Positions 8,689 to 17,130 of a stretch of 64,000 nucleotides of DNA are shown piece by piece. Within the stretch, counting starts at the first letter, position 1; every line of letters starts with the position of its first letter. This DNA is from Chitinibacter sp046530675 (GTDB lineage Bacteria; Pseudomonadota; Gammaproteobacteria; Burkholderiales; Chitinibacteraceae): assembly GCF_046530675.1 (NCBI RefSeq), contig NZ_CP172558.1, forward strand, positions 434,001-498,000. Reading direction: 5' to 3'. The position numbers and the translations under genes were made by a program. Below the pieces are notes generated by a model. The model did not search any database. It was given only the letters and a program-made list of their open reading frames with translations, and had not been told where the DNA came from.

Positions 8689-8853
8689 GCGCATTAAAAA
8701 CAACGCGCTAACAGCGCATAAAACCACACAAAAATGCAGGGCGGGTTAGCCACAGGCGTAACCTGCCAATAGGATTGTGGTAAGCTTTCAGGAAATTAAA
8801 TAAGCTCTTATTTCAACTATACCTCAGCGCTGTTCACGACCCGCTCTACACGG
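8689..8853. repeat. Composite inverted repeat upstream of 8883 gene
   Basis: Related to 6525-6692: GCGCATTAAAAACA, then GCAGGGCGGGTTAGCC, and a distal GACCCGCTCTACACGGCT. Both copies sit 30-35 bp before a gene start. Confidence 0.6.
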
Positions 8854-8882
8854 CTGTAAACATATAAAAATGAGATCCCATT

Positions 8883-9821
8883 ATGGAAAATGATAACCCC
8901 TACAATATTTTTAAGGATGGAATATCCGAGAAAACACTAAAACAGCTCACTGAACGCGAAGTTGAATTACGTGAATATCGTCACCGAATTTTAGAACAAG
9001 AAAAAGAACTCGACGAATACCGTTCACGACTCAAAAAGGAACAGCTGACCCGCGAAAAACAATTACAACGTGAACTTGAGGCTCGCGAACAGTTTTATGC
9101 GGAAAGAGAAAAGAAACAATTCGAACGCCAAAGAGAAATAGAAGAACAGTTGCAAATCAGGCAAGAAGAGGTACAACAAATTCGAGCACGACTCGAAACT
9201 GAAGTCCTTCAAAGAGAAATGCAATTACATGCAATGATGCAATCTCTCGAGCAAGAAAAGGCTCGCTACAACGAAGAAAGTAGAAAAAAGATCGAGAAAA
9301 AATCTTCAGATTACGTTATTGATGCTTTAGACACTTTAAAGACGAAAGAAGATCAATTTCATTTCTGGTCACGATTCTGGGGGTTTTCTGGTGCAACGTC
9401 ACTTGCAATAGGAGTGGTATTTTTCATCGGTATAACCTTATACTCCTTCATAAATTTACCAACAAATATCAATTGGGAATTTATTACCTTCTCGCTCTTT
9501 AAAGGAATAATTGCAGTCACCTTGTTTGCAGCCTTTGCAAAATATTCTTTTTTATTAAGTAATTCGTACATGCGAGAAGCACTGAAAAATGGAGATCGAC
9601 GGCACGCCATTAACTTTGGTAAATTTTATCTAGAATCTTATGGGGCTGCTGCTGAATGGTCGCAGATTAAAGAAGCATTTGAGCATTGGAATATTGCCGG
9701 AAATAGCTCTTTTGGTGGAGAGCAGGGTATGCAAGTTGATGCAACAACACTAGAAAAAGTTGCTAGTGTTGTTATCGAAAAACTTGGTCAAGCTACTCAA
9801 GATAAAATCAAAGCATTGTAG
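8883..9821 (+). CDS. Coiled-coil protein with two membrane helices, unknown function
   Basis: 312-aa protein not recognised as a named family. Residues 15-150 are a long, highly charged coiled coil rich in Glu, Arg and Gln (LTEREVELREYRHRILEQEKELDEYRSRL). Two hydrophobic helices follow near residues 170-195 and 205-225 (ATSLAIGVVFFIGITLYSFINL; FSLFKGIIAVTLFAAFAKYSFLL). A C-terminal soluble part includes ALKNGDRRHAINFGKFYLESYG. The gene is visibly more A+T-rich than its neighbours and sits next to a repeat patch, suggesting acquisition by transfer. It is followed by a terminator and appears to stand alone. Confidence 0.7.
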   Translation: MENDNPYNIFKDGISEKTLKQLTEREVELREYRHRILEQEKELDEYRSRLKKEQLTREKQLQRELEAREQFYAEREKKQFERQREIEEQLQIRQEEVQQIRARLETEVLQREMQLHAMMQSLEQEKARYNEESRKKIEKKSSDYVIDALDTLKTKEDQFHFWSRFWGFSGATSLAIGVVFFIGITLYSFINLPTNINWEFITFSLFKGIIAVTLFAAFAKYSFLLSNSYMREALKNGDRRHAINFGKFYLESYGAAAEWSQIKEAFEHWNIAGNSSFGGEQGMQVDATTLEKVASVVIEKLGQATQDKIKAL

Positions 9822-9856
9822 GCATTACACCAAGTAGCCCAACATAAAAGAGCAAA

Positions 9857-9905
9857 GGGTATACACCCACAGAGCAATATCAATCGAATCTTTAGGCACA
9901 TACCA
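9857..9905. repeat. 49-bp repeat, copy 4
   Basis: Starts GGGTATACACCC and ends GGCACATACCA. Its interior ACAGAGCAAT matches the copy at flgI (34763-34811). Located in the convergent gap before aspS. Confidence 0.7.
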
Positions 9906-9908
9906 AAC

Positions 9909-9937
9909 AAAAAAGACCGCCAAAAGCGGTCTTTTTT
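9909..9937. terminator. Bidirectional terminator between 8883 gene and aspS
   Basis: AAAAGACCGC CAAAA GCGGTCTTTT with A-run on one side and T-run on the other; it can serve both convergent genes. Confidence 0.9.
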
Positions 9938-9956
9938 ATCATCTCAAACTACACAA

Positions 9957-11756
9957 TTACTCAATCACTGGCGGATTACGCAATTTGATATGCAATTCGC
10001 GCAATTGCTTCTCGTCCACGCCATTCGGTGCATTGGTCAACAGACACTGCGCACGTTGCGTTTTCGGGAAGGCGATCACGTCGCGGATTGATTCTGCGCC
10101 AGTCATCAGCGTCACCAAACGATCCAGACCGAAGGCCAAGCCGCCGTGTGGAGGCGCGCCGAATTTCAGGTTATCCAAGAGGAAGCCGAATTTGTTTTGC
10201 GCTTCTTCTTCGCCGATACCGAGGGCTTCGAATACGGTGGATTGCACGTCAGCTTGGTGGATACGGACTGAACCGCCGCCCATTTCCCAACCGTTCAAGA
10301 CCATGTCGTAAGCGCGTGCTTTGCATTCGCCCGGATTGGTTTTGAGTAGCTCAAGGTGCTCGGCTTTGGGCGAGGTGAACGGGTGGTGACACGCGTTCCA
10401 GCGTTTGCCGTCTTCGTCGTATTCAAACATTGGGAAGTCAACGACCCACAGCGGTTTCCACGTTTTAGTGAAGTAACCACCCGCTTCGCCGCGCTCGTGG
10501 CCGATCTTGATGCGCAATGCGCCGATGGCTTCGTCAACGATTTTACGTTTGTCGGCGCCGAAGAAAATGATGTCGCCGTTTTGCGCGCCAGTGCGCTCGA
10601 TGATCGCTTTCAGCGCTTCGTTCGACATGAATTTAACGATAGGCGCAGCCAGACCCGAGTTTTCTTCGTTGCTGATATTCGTTACATCGTTGACCTTGAT
10701 GTAGGCCAGACCTTTGGCGCCGTAGATGCCGACAAATTTGGTGTAGTCGTCGATTTCTTTACGGCTCAATGCCGCGCCACCCGGAACGCGCAGGCCAACG
10801 ACGCGACCACCGTCCATATTGGCAGCATGGTGGAAAACCTTGAATTCTTCGGTTTTCATCACGTCGGTGAGTTCGGTAAATTTCAGATCAACGCGCAGAT
10901 CGGGTTTGTCCGAGCCGTAGTAGAACATCGCGTCATCAAACGCCATGCGCGGGAACTCGCCCAGATCCACATTGATCGCCTGTTTGAAGACATGGCGCGC
11001 CATTTCTTCGGTGATGTTCATGATTTCTTCTTCGTTCAGGAACGAAGTTTCAATATCGATCTGCGTGAATTCAGGCTGGCGGTCAGCGCGCAAGTCTTCG
11101 TCACGGAAACATTTGGTGATCTGGTAGTAACGATCGAAACCGGCAACCATCAACAATTGTTTGAACAGCTGTGGCGATTGTGGCAGCGCGAAGAACTGAC
11201 CGTCATGCACACGAGATGGCACGAGGTAATCGCGTGCGCCTTCTGGCGTAGAGCGAGTCAGCATCGGTGTTTCGATGTCGATAAAGCCTTTGGTGTCGAG
11301 GAAGTTACGCACCAGCAAAGCCACTTGGTAACGCAGACGCAGATTGCGTTGCATTGTTGGGCGACGCAGGTCGATCACGCGGTTGGTCAGGCGCACGTTT
11401 TCAGAGAGATTTTCATCATCGATCTGGAACGGTGGCGTTTCGGCCTTGTTCAGGATGACGATTTCTTTGGCCAAGACTTCGATCTGACCCGAAATCATTT
11501 TGGCGTTGGTCGTGCCTTCCGGACGCGCGCGAACGATACCTTTGATTTCGAGCACGTATTCGCCGCGCGATGCGTCGGCAGTCGCGAATGCGTCCGGGGT
11601 ATCCGGGTCAACGACGACCTGAACGATACCTTCGCGGTCGCGCAAATCGATGAAAATCACGCCACCGTGGTCACGACGACGATGGGCCCAGCCTTGCAAA
11701 GTCACAGTCTGGCCGAGGTATTGCTCGTTAATCAGACCACAGTAATTGGTACGCAT
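9957..11756 (-). CDS. aspS: Aspartate-tRNA ligase
   Basis: Class II aminoacyl-tRNA synthetase, 599 aa, charging tRNA-Asp in the cytosol. N-terminal anticodon-binding OB-fold (YLGQTVTLQGWAHRRRDHGGVIFIDLRDREG), class II motif 2 (FRDEDLRADRQPEFTQID), a bacterial GAD insertion, and motif 3 (GLAFGLDRLV) near the C-terminus. ATG 11756 is chosen over the frame opening at 11777 because AGGAAC precedes it and MRTNYCG is the usual family start. Last gene of fmdB-like, DUF502, aspS; it begins 17 bp after DUF502 ends. Confidence 0.97.
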   Translation of the reverse strand: MRTNYCGLINEQYLGQTVTLQGWAHRRRDHGGVIFIDLRDREGIVQVVVDPDTPDAFATADASRGEYVLEIKGIVRARPEGTTNAKMISGQIEVLAKEIVILNKAETPPFQIDDENLSENVRLTNRVIDLRRPTMQRNLRLRYQVALLVRNFLDTKGFIDIETPMLTRSTPEGARDYLVPSRVHDGQFFALPQSPQLFKQLLMVAGFDRYYQITKCFRDEDLRADRQPEFTQIDIETSFLNEEEIMNITEEMARHVFKQAINVDLGEFPRMAFDDAMFYYGSDKPDLRVDLKFTELTDVMKTEEFKVFHHAANMDGGRVVGLRVPGGAALSRKEIDDYTKFVGIYGAKGLAYIKVNDVTNISNEENSGLAAPIVKFMSNEALKAIIERTGAQNGDIIFFGADKRKIVDEAIGALRIKIGHERGEAGGYFTKTWKPLWVVDFPMFEYDEDGKRWNACHHPFTSPKAEHLELLKTNPGECKARAYDMVLNGWEMGGGSVRIHQADVQSTVFEALGIGEEEAQNKFGFLLDNLKFGAPPHGGLAFGLDRLVTLMTGAESIRDVIAFPKTQRAQCLLTNAPNGVDEKQLRELHIKLRNPPVIE

Positions 11757-11773
11757 TGGAGTTCCTATCAAAA

Positions 11774-12520
11774 TCAATCATTTTTTGCAGCAAGAGCCGC
11801 AGTATCGGAGTCGCCTACATTGAGGCTTGTTGCATCAGGGTAGGCAATGGCCTTGCTTGGCATCACCACCCCCATTGAAATCACATATTTAAGCGCTTCA
11901 TCGACACTCATCGCCAGCGGTTTGATGTCGGCGCGGCGCAGCATGATGAAGTAGCCCGAAGTCGGATTGGGCGTCGTCGGTACATAGACCGACACCAGCT
12001 CGTTCCCCATCTCGTCACGCAGCAGTTCGGCGACTTCGCCGCCCGGTACGCCGGTCAGAAATGCGACAGTCCAGGCGCTGCCATGCGGAAACTGCACCAG
12101 CACCGCTTCGCGAAATGCGTTACCCGAGTCGGAAAACAGCGTGTCGGAAACCTGTTTCACGCTGTTGTAGATCGAGCGGACAATCGGAATCCGCTTGAGC
12201 AGGTTTTCACCAAATTCGAGCAAGCGCTGCCCGAGCACATTGGCCGCAATCACGCCGGTAATCAGCAGAACCAGCACCGTCATGATCACGCCAAAACCGG
12301 GAATATGTCGCGCGCCATTCAAACCCGGAATCGCATCAGCCAGACCGCGCAGCAGCCAATAATCCGGCCGTAGCTCGTTCGGCAATACCGAACCGATCTG
12401 ATCGAGCGTGCCGATCAGCGTTCCCAGCACCCAGATGGTGATGGCCAGCGGAATCCAGATCAGCAGGCCAGTAAACAGATAACGCTTGAGCTGCGAAGTC
12501 ACAGTCGTCCTTTGTTTCAT
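11774..12520 (-). CDS. DUF502 family membrane protein
   Basis: 248 aa with two N-terminal transmembrane helices (YLFTGLLIWIPLAITIWVLGTLIG and GFGVIMTVLVLLITGVIAANVLG), then the conserved block LLKRIPIVRSIYNSVKQVSDTLFS and the VPTTPNPTSGYFIML segment typical of DUF502. Function is not established. Its ATG abuts the stop codon of the upstream zinc-ribbon gene, and the linkage to aspS is common in betaproteobacteria. Confidence 0.88.
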   Translation of the reverse strand: MKQRTTVTSQLKRYLFTGLLIWIPLAITIWVLGTLIGTLDQIGSVLPNELRPDYWLLRGLADAIPGLNGARHIPGFGVIMTVLVLLITGVIAANVLGQRLLEFGENLLKRIPIVRSIYNSVKQVSDTLFSDSGNAFREAVLVQFPHGSAWTVAFLTGVPGGEVAELLRDEMGNELVSVYVPTTPNPTSGYFIMLRRADIKPLAMSVDEALKYVISMGVVMPSKAIAYPDATSLNVGDSDTAALAAKND

Positions 12521-12733
12521 TTAGTTGCAAGCACCGGATGGGCTGCTAGCACTGTTTTTGAAATCGGTTTGATACCAGCCATTGCCTTTCAGCTGAAAAC
12601 CGGCAGCGGTCAGTTGTTTTTCATATCGCCCGGTCTTGCAGGCGGGACATTCGGTCAGCACGGCATCGGACATTTTCTGCATATGTTCATCAGCATGGCC
12701 ACATGCGGCACAACGGTAAGCATAAATCGGCAT
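12521..12733 (-). CDS. FmdB-family zinc-ribbon protein
   Basis: 70-aa protein beginning MPIYAYRCAACGHADEHMQKMSD with a second CPAC pair, so four cysteines form a zinc ribbon as in the FmdB/CxxC_CXXC_SSSS family of putative regulators. The C-terminus is Ser/Gly-rich (ASSPSGACN), a usual feature. ATG 12733 gives the family start; the longer frame adds an unrelated leader. First gene of the aspS operon. Confidence 0.88.
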   Translation of the reverse strand: MPIYAYRCAACGHADEHMQKMSDAVLTECPACKTGRYEKQLTAAGFQLKGNGWYQTDFKNSASSPSGACN

Positions 12734-12875
12734 TTCAGACTCCTTTACCACATTCGGCATGGGCTTGACCCGTGCCGAAAACAAAACAGCCCGACATTAT
12801 AACGCGGAACCGATTTGAACGTGAATGCGTGCGCCCCTCATCCACAGAAAGCGAAAAGAACGCACATACCCAGCG

Positions 12876-12924
12876 ATGTATATAACTGGAGACAGCATTT
12901 TAAAATACGTCCAAAGCAATACCC
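12876..12924. repeat. 49-bp repeat, copy 5
   Basis: ATGTATATA ... AAGCAATACCC. The right end touches the stop codon of the DUF486 gene (12926-12928). Confidence 0.65.
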
Positions 12925-12925
12925 A

Positions 12926-13267
12926 TCAAGCTCGAAACATAAAATACACGGCACCGACCATGCACAGCGCGGCGTAAACATAATTCCACTGAAATGGCTG
13001 CTTCATATACAACACGGCAAAGGGAATAAATACGGAGAGGCTGATGACTTCCTGCATGATTTTGAGCTGCGCCAGGCTGTAAACCTGATAGCCAATCCGG
13101 TTGGCCGGCACTTGCAGCAGGTATTCGAACAAGGCGATCCCCCAGCTCATCAGTGCCATCAGCAGCCACGGCTTGGTCTGACCATGCTTCAGATGGGCAT
13201 ACCAGGCAAAGGTCATAAACAGATTCGAGCAAACCAACAATAGAACGCTTGAAAAGGCAGGCGGCAT
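12926..13267 (-). CDS. DUF486 family membrane protein
   Basis: 113 aa with four hydrophobic helices filling the sequence; the family motif NLFMTFAWYAHLK and the C-terminal NYVYAALCMVGAVYFMFR match DUF486. It resembles half of a drug/metabolite transporter, but no substrate is known. Divergent from the TPR gene. Confidence 0.88.
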   Translation of the reverse strand: MPPAFSSVLLLVCSNLFMTFAWYAHLKHGQTKPWLLMALMSWGIALFEYLLQVPANRIGYQVYSLAQLKIMQEVISLSVFIPFAVLYMKQPFQWNYVYAALCMVGAVYFMFRA

Positions 13268-13340
13268 ATTTCACACAGGCAAAGCCGAGTTTGTTAGAAT
13301 CTGCGCAGTTTAACGTGACCACCCCATTGCCGGAATCCCC

Positions 13341-14405
13341 ATGTCTGCATTACGTTCAATGATTATTGCCCTGCCTTTGCTGTTTTCGATGGCTGTCCAC
13401 GCTGGCGAAGGCGAAGATATTCAGCAACTAATTCGCACCAAGCAATACACACAGGCCATCGAGCGAGCCGACAAGGCGCTCGCCAAATCACCCAAAGATG
13501 CGCAATTGCGCTTTTTGCGCGGGATTGCCCTGAGCGAAATGGGTCGCAGCGACGAGGCGATCAAGGCGTTTACCCAGATTTCCGAAGATTATCCGCAACT
13601 GCCTGAGCCATATAATAATCTGGCGGTGCTGTACGCCAACAAGGGGCAATTCGACAAAGCACGTGCCGCTTTGCAGTTAGCGATCCAGACCAACCCAAGT
13701 TACGCTATCGCGCACGAAAACATGGGCGATCTGTATGCGCGCCTCGCTTCACAGGCGTATGACAAAGCGCTGCAACTGGAAAACAATAACCCGCAAGTGC
13801 AAACCAAACTCAAACTGATCGACTCATTGTTCGGCCAGCAGGGCAACCGCCTGCCGCCGAGCAAACCGGTAGCGACCAGCGGCGCGCAAAAACCGATCAT
13901 GACAGCCCAGCCGACGATGGTCGCTGCAGTCAAAGCCACTGCGACCCCTAAAGTTACGGCAACACCAAAAGCTACGGCAGTCGCCACACTGGCCGCCAAA
14001 GCCACCGAAAAACCGACACCAAGCCCTACTGCCAGCAGCAAACCCGCCACCAGCAGCGAGCCGCAAGCGGACTCGAAGCAAGTTATCGCCAGCGTCCAGA
14101 ATTGGGCTGAAGCCTGGAGTCGTCAGAACGTCACGGGCTATATCAATAACTATTCGAAAAATTTCAAAGCGCCGGGTGGGCGTGCAGCCTGGGAGCAGGA
14201 TAGACAAGCCAAAATCAGCGCACCCAAATCAATTGATGTCACCGTGAGCGACATCAAGGTCGAAATGCTCGACGAGACAACGGCCAAAGTACGCCTGCGT
14301 CAGAATTACAAATCGGATCGCCTCTCTAGCAGCACAGTCAAAACACTGGTCATGGAAAAATCCGGCAGCCGCTGGTTAATCCGTGAAGAGCGTATTGGCG
14401 GGTAA
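13341..14405 (+). CDS. Exported TPR protein with C-terminal NTF2-like domain
   Basis: 354 aa. Signal peptide (MIIALPLLFSMAVHA). Tetratricopeptide repeats at about residues 28-160 (AIERADKALAKSPKDAQLRFLRGIALSEMGRSDEAI; PYNNLAVLYANKGQFDKARAALQLAI). A low-complexity Ala/Thr/Lys/Pro linker runs over about 185-245 (repeated ATPKVTATPKATA). A C-terminal SnoaL/NTF2-like domain begins WAEAWSRQNVTGYINNYS. The same C-terminal domain is found in the L,D-transpeptidase encoded 56 bp downstream, so both probably act together at the periplasmic cell wall. Catalysis by the domain is unlikely; it may bind peptidoglycan or a partner. Confidence 0.78.
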   Translation: MSALRSMIIALPLLFSMAVHAGEGEDIQQLIRTKQYTQAIERADKALAKSPKDAQLRFLRGIALSEMGRSDEAIKAFTQISEDYPQLPEPYNNLAVLYANKGQFDKARAALQLAIQTNPSYAIAHENMGDLYARLASQAYDKALQLENNNPQVQTKLKLIDSLFGQQGNRLPPSKPVATSGAQKPIMTAQPTMVAAVKATATPKVTATPKATAVATLAAKATEKPTPSPTASSKPATSSEPQADSKQVIASVQNWAEAWSRQNVTGYINNYSKNFKAPGGRAAWEQDRQAKISAPKSIDVTVSDIKVEMLDETTAKVRLRQNYKSDRLSSSTVKTLVMEKSGSRWLIREERIGG

Positions 14406-14461
14406 GCGCAGTGAATACAGCAATTTATGCAATTTATTTGAATGGTCGCGGTGAGTAATCA

Positions 14462-15808
14462 ATGCCGAAATTCACTCGTCGTGCCAAACGCGCAATCTGT
14501 CTGATCACCCTACTGCTGCTCGCCCCTGCCGCGCGGCCGCTGATGATCGACTCGAATAGCCCGTTTTTCAAGCTTCAGGCGGATGAAGCCGGCACCGCTG
14601 CGACCGGCTCGCAGGAAGAACGCATTCTGGCCGCGCTGGATTTTATCCGTAACGGCAAAATGGCCGACGCGCGCGCGACGGTCGACGCCTTGCTGCAAGA
14701 GCAACCCAATTATCGCCTCGCCCATTTATTACGCGCCGATCTATACGCGATGCGCGCAATTCCACTGGAAACCATCGGCGACGGTGCGACCAAAATACTG
14801 GGCGATAACGGCGAGCAAGCCGCAGCCCAAAGTAGCAAAGGTCTGCCTAGCGAGCTATCGGTGCCGCAGCTCGCCGACCGTTTGGCAGGCTTGCGCAAAG
14901 AGGCCTTGGCGCGCATCAATTACCGCAATATGCCTACGCCGCCCGATTTGCTACCTGCCAATATCCTGCGCTTTAATCCGCAGCAGAAATACGCCATTCT
15001 GGTCGATGCTGACACTTCACGGCTGTATATTTTCGCCAACGACAAAGGCGTTCCTAAAATGGTCAAAAACCATTACGTCACCGTCGGAAAACTGGGAATC
15101 GGCAAGCAAATCGAAGGCGATCAGCGTACACCCGTTGGTGTTTATTTTGTTTACAAACACCTGCCGCGCCCGCAGCTGGACAAAATCTACGGCCAGCTTG
15201 CCGATTTGTACGGCGTCGGCGCCTGGCCGATTTCCTACCCGAACGAGTTTGACCGTAGCCAGAAAAAAACCGGCTCGGGCATCTGGCTGCACGGCAGCCC
15301 TGCTGCGACTTATGCTCGCCCGCCTCAGGCGTCCAACGGTTGCGTCGTACTGACCAACGAAGAAATGCTCAACGTGGCCGAGTACCTGCAAATTGGCACA
15401 ACACCGGTCATCGTCACGCCCAAGGTACAGTGGCTGACCCGCAAACAATGGCAGGAACGCCAAACCGCTGCCAATGCCAAAATTGAACAATGGCGCAGTG
15501 CTTGGGAGTCACTCGATACCGAGCGCTACCTGAATTTTTATGGCACGCAATTTATCAGCGCTGAAGGCCTTGACCTTCGCACCTGGCGGCAACAAAAGCG
15601 GCAGGTCAACACCGGCAAAAAATGGTCCAAGATTGCACTGAGTGACTTGTCGATTTTTGCCGTTACTGGCGACGCGCCGCAGATCGTTGCAACCTTTGAA
15701 CAGAATTACACCAGCAACAATCTGGAAAACAAAATGCGCAAACGCCTGTACTGGCAACCGGACAATGGCAGCTGGAGAATCAGCTGGGAAGGCAACGCAA
15801 TCAACTAG
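14462..15808 (+). CDS. L,D-transpeptidase (YkuD/ErfK family) with C-terminal NTF2-like domain
   Basis: 448-aa exported enzyme. N-terminal hydrophobic signal (AICLITLLLLAPAARP). A YkuD catalytic domain spans about residues 175-320: KYAILVDADTSRLYIF, then HGSP and the catalytic motif ASNGCVVLT with Cys294. The C-terminal 110 residues (WRSAWESLDTERYLNFYGTQF...) repeat the NTF2-like domain of the preceding TPR protein. It probably makes 3-3 peptidoglycan cross-links or anchors proteins to the wall. The stop codon TAG overlaps the start of a 49-bp repeat. Confidence 0.88.
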   Translation: MPKFTRRAKRAICLITLLLLAPAARPLMIDSNSPFFKLQADEAGTAATGSQEERILAALDFIRNGKMADARATVDALLQEQPNYRLAHLLRADLYAMRAIPLETIGDGATKILGDNGEQAAAQSSKGLPSELSVPQLADRLAGLRKEALARINYRNMPTPPDLLPANILRFNPQQKYAILVDADTSRLYIFANDKGVPKMVKNHYVTVGKLGIGKQIEGDQRTPVGVYFVYKHLPRPQLDKIYGQLADLYGVGAWPISYPNEFDRSQKKTGSGIWLHGSPAATYARPPQASNGCVVLTNEEMLNVAEYLQIGTTPVIVTPKVQWLTRKQWQERQTAANAKIEQWRSAWESLDTERYLNFYGTQFISAEGLDLRTWRQQKRQVNTGKKWSKIALSDLSIFAVTGDAPQIVATFEQNYTSNNLENKMRKRLYWQPDNGSWRISWEGNAIN

Positions 15809-15856
15809 GGTATATCTATGCAGCTCTTTCTTTACCTAAGCTAGAAAGCAATACCC
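15808..15856. repeat. 49-bp repeat, copy 6
   Basis: GGGTATATC ... AAGCAATACCC. Its first G is the last base of the transpeptidase stop codon. An internal CTTTCT / AGAAAG stem is present. Confidence 0.75.
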
Positions 15857-15857
15857 C

Positions 15858-15893
15858 AATAAAAAAACCCGCAATAGCGGGTTTTTTTATTGG
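15858..15893. terminator. Bidirectional terminator
   Basis: AATAAAAAAACCCGC, loop AATA, exact complement GCGGGTTTTTTTATT; it serves the convergent transpeptidase and SDR genes and directly follows a 49-bp repeat. Confidence 0.95.
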
Positions 15894-15906
15894 GTATAGA
15901 TGACGG

Positions 15907-16647
15907 TTACAGTGTCAGGCCGCCAGTCACTTCGATGGCTGCGCCATTGATATAGCTCGCATCGTCTGAAGCCAGGAAAGCATAAACACTGGCAATTTCT
16001 TCCGGCTGCGCCAAGCGCTTCATCGGCACTTTTTCTTCCATGCCTTGCAGTACTTTTTCCGGCATCGCTTTCACCATCGGGGTAGCGACAAAGCCCGGAC
16101 AAACGGCATTGGCACGAATGCCTTTTTTGCCCAATTCTTTCGCCCAGGTTTTAACAAAACCGATCACGCCAAACTTGGACGCTGCATAATTGGTCTGACC
16201 AAAGTTGCCATAGACGCCAACGACCGACGACGCATTCAAAATCACACCCGAATTTTGCGCGATCATCGTATCAACCACGGCTTTGGTGCAGTTATAAACG
16301 CCTTTCAGATTGATATCGATCACGCGGTCAAACTGGTCTTCGTTCATTTTGAACAATTGTGCGTCTTGCGTAATCCCAGCGTTATTAACCAGAATATCGA
16401 TACGGCCAAATTTCGCCTTCACCACATCGACCATTGCAGCAATACTGTCCTGCTTGGTGACATCAACGACAAAGCCAACGGCCGTCGCACCGGCGGCAGT
16501 CAATTCGGCGACCACGCGATCAATACCTTGCTGATTAACGTCGCAGACCACGACTTTGGCACCATCAGCAGCAAAACGCACTGCGGTTGCTTCGCCAATC
16601 CCGCTGGCAGAGCCGGTAATAATCGCTACTTTATCTTTGAGCTTCAT
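15907..16647 (-). CDS. SDR-family 3-oxoacyl-ACP / acetoacetyl-CoA reductase
   Basis: 246-aa short-chain dehydrogenase with the TGSASGIG cofactor loop (residues 12-19), NNAG, catalytic Ser in NASSVVG and the YAASK pair (Tyr about 153, Lys about 157). The C-terminal PEEIASVYAFLASDDASYINGAAIEVTGG is FabG-like. It could be a FabG paralogue in fatty-acid synthesis or a PhaB-type reductase for polyhydroxyalkanoate; no pha gene is adjacent, so the choice stays open. Single gene between two terminators. Confidence 0.88.
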   Translation of the reverse strand: MKLKDKVAIITGSASGIGEATAVRFAADGAKVVVCDVNQQGIDRVVAELTAAGATAVGFVVDVTKQDSIAAMVDVVKAKFGRIDILVNNAGITQDAQLFKMNEDQFDRVIDINLKGVYNCTKAVVDTMIAQNSGVILNASSVVGVYGNFGQTNYAASKFGVIGFVKTWAKELGKKGIRANAVCPGFVATPMVKAMPEKVLQGMEEKVPMKRLAQPEEIASVYAFLASDDASYINGAAIEVTGGLTL

Positions 16648-16765
16648 TATTTTCCCCTGGACAGTTTAAGCACCCCGCGCACATGCGAGGTCAACATGTA
16701 GCAGGATAGGCTCAGTGCTGCATTGCAGCAAGAATAAAAACACCGTGGCAATTTGATTCAAAACA

Positions 16766-16806
16766 AAAAAACCAATCGAAGCTCTACAAAGCCGGATTGG
16801 TTTTTT
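16766..16806. terminator. Terminator downstream of DUF3579 gene
   Basis: AAAACCAATC and GGATTGGTTTT form the stem, with A-run and T-run on either side; it serves the minus-strand DUF3579 gene. Confidence 0.85.
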
Positions 16807-16830
16807 GGAACTATGATTTCGCGATCGGTT

Positions 16831-17130
16831 TTATGCTTCGCTGCTTTTGATCAGCGAGCGGCAATCGACCACCTGCAAGTCATTATCGCGAGCAAATGTC
16901 ATGATAAATTCAAAAACGCGCGGATCAATTTTTTCCAGCTGCTTGTCCACCGCGACACAACGAATATTGTTATGTACCATCGGACGCACAAACGGCGCGT
17001 AGGACAACTTCTGATCAATGCCAAATGTCGACAAAATGCCGGACAAGCGTTCTGCCCAGTCACTGGGGCGAAACTCACGGCCAGAACTCGTGATTCCCTG
17101 AATGATAATTTCGTATGGGTTACAGATCAT
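16831..17130 (-). CDS. DUF3579 family protein
   Basis: 99-aa cytosolic protein carrying the family signature EIIIQGITSSGREFRPSDWAERLSG...YAPFVRPMVHNNIRCVAVDKQL...FIMTFARDNDLQVVDCR. Function unknown; in betaproteobacteria it usually lies beside argF, as here (divergent). The first ATG is at 17130, without a good ribosome-binding site; TTG or GTG starts about 55 bp upstream are possible. Confidence 0.8.
   Translation of the reverse strand: MICNPYEIIIQGITSSGREFRPSDWAERLSGILSTFGIDQKLSYAPFVRPMVHNNIRCVAVDKQLEKIDPRVFEFIMTFARDNDLQVVDCRSLIKSSEA

Larger units (their letters stand above)
7648..8882. other. Repeat-rich region without convincing genes (1.2 kb)
   Basis: No open frame here has a recognisable product. 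The DNA is a mosaic of repeats. A CCCTGACGGC-ATTTTTCAAAC segment occurs at 7836, at 8351 and inverted at 8269. A CATGGAxTCCCCTGCAGCTG segment occurs at 8051 and 8488. A perfect GTCGGCTTTAGCCGAC palindrome pair lies at 7899-7957, and hairpins at 8540-8570 and 8640-8669. Two 49-bp repeats are also present. This looks like an accumulation zone for palindromic elements between two accessory genes. Confidence 0.7.

Noticed and set aside
8167..8697. 176-aa frame in the repeat nest
   Set aside because: Made of repeated palindromes, Arg/Ala/Ser-rich, no ribosome-binding site and no recognisable domain.
7648..8882. CRISPR array in the repeat-rich region
   Set aside because: Repeats are few, irregularly spaced and of different kinds; no regular spacers and no cas genes.
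10356..11843. 495-aa frame antisense to aspS
   Set aside because: Shadow of a strongly coding gene in a G+C-balanced genome; no homology pattern, and Phe/Asp/Val-rich as expected of antisense frames.
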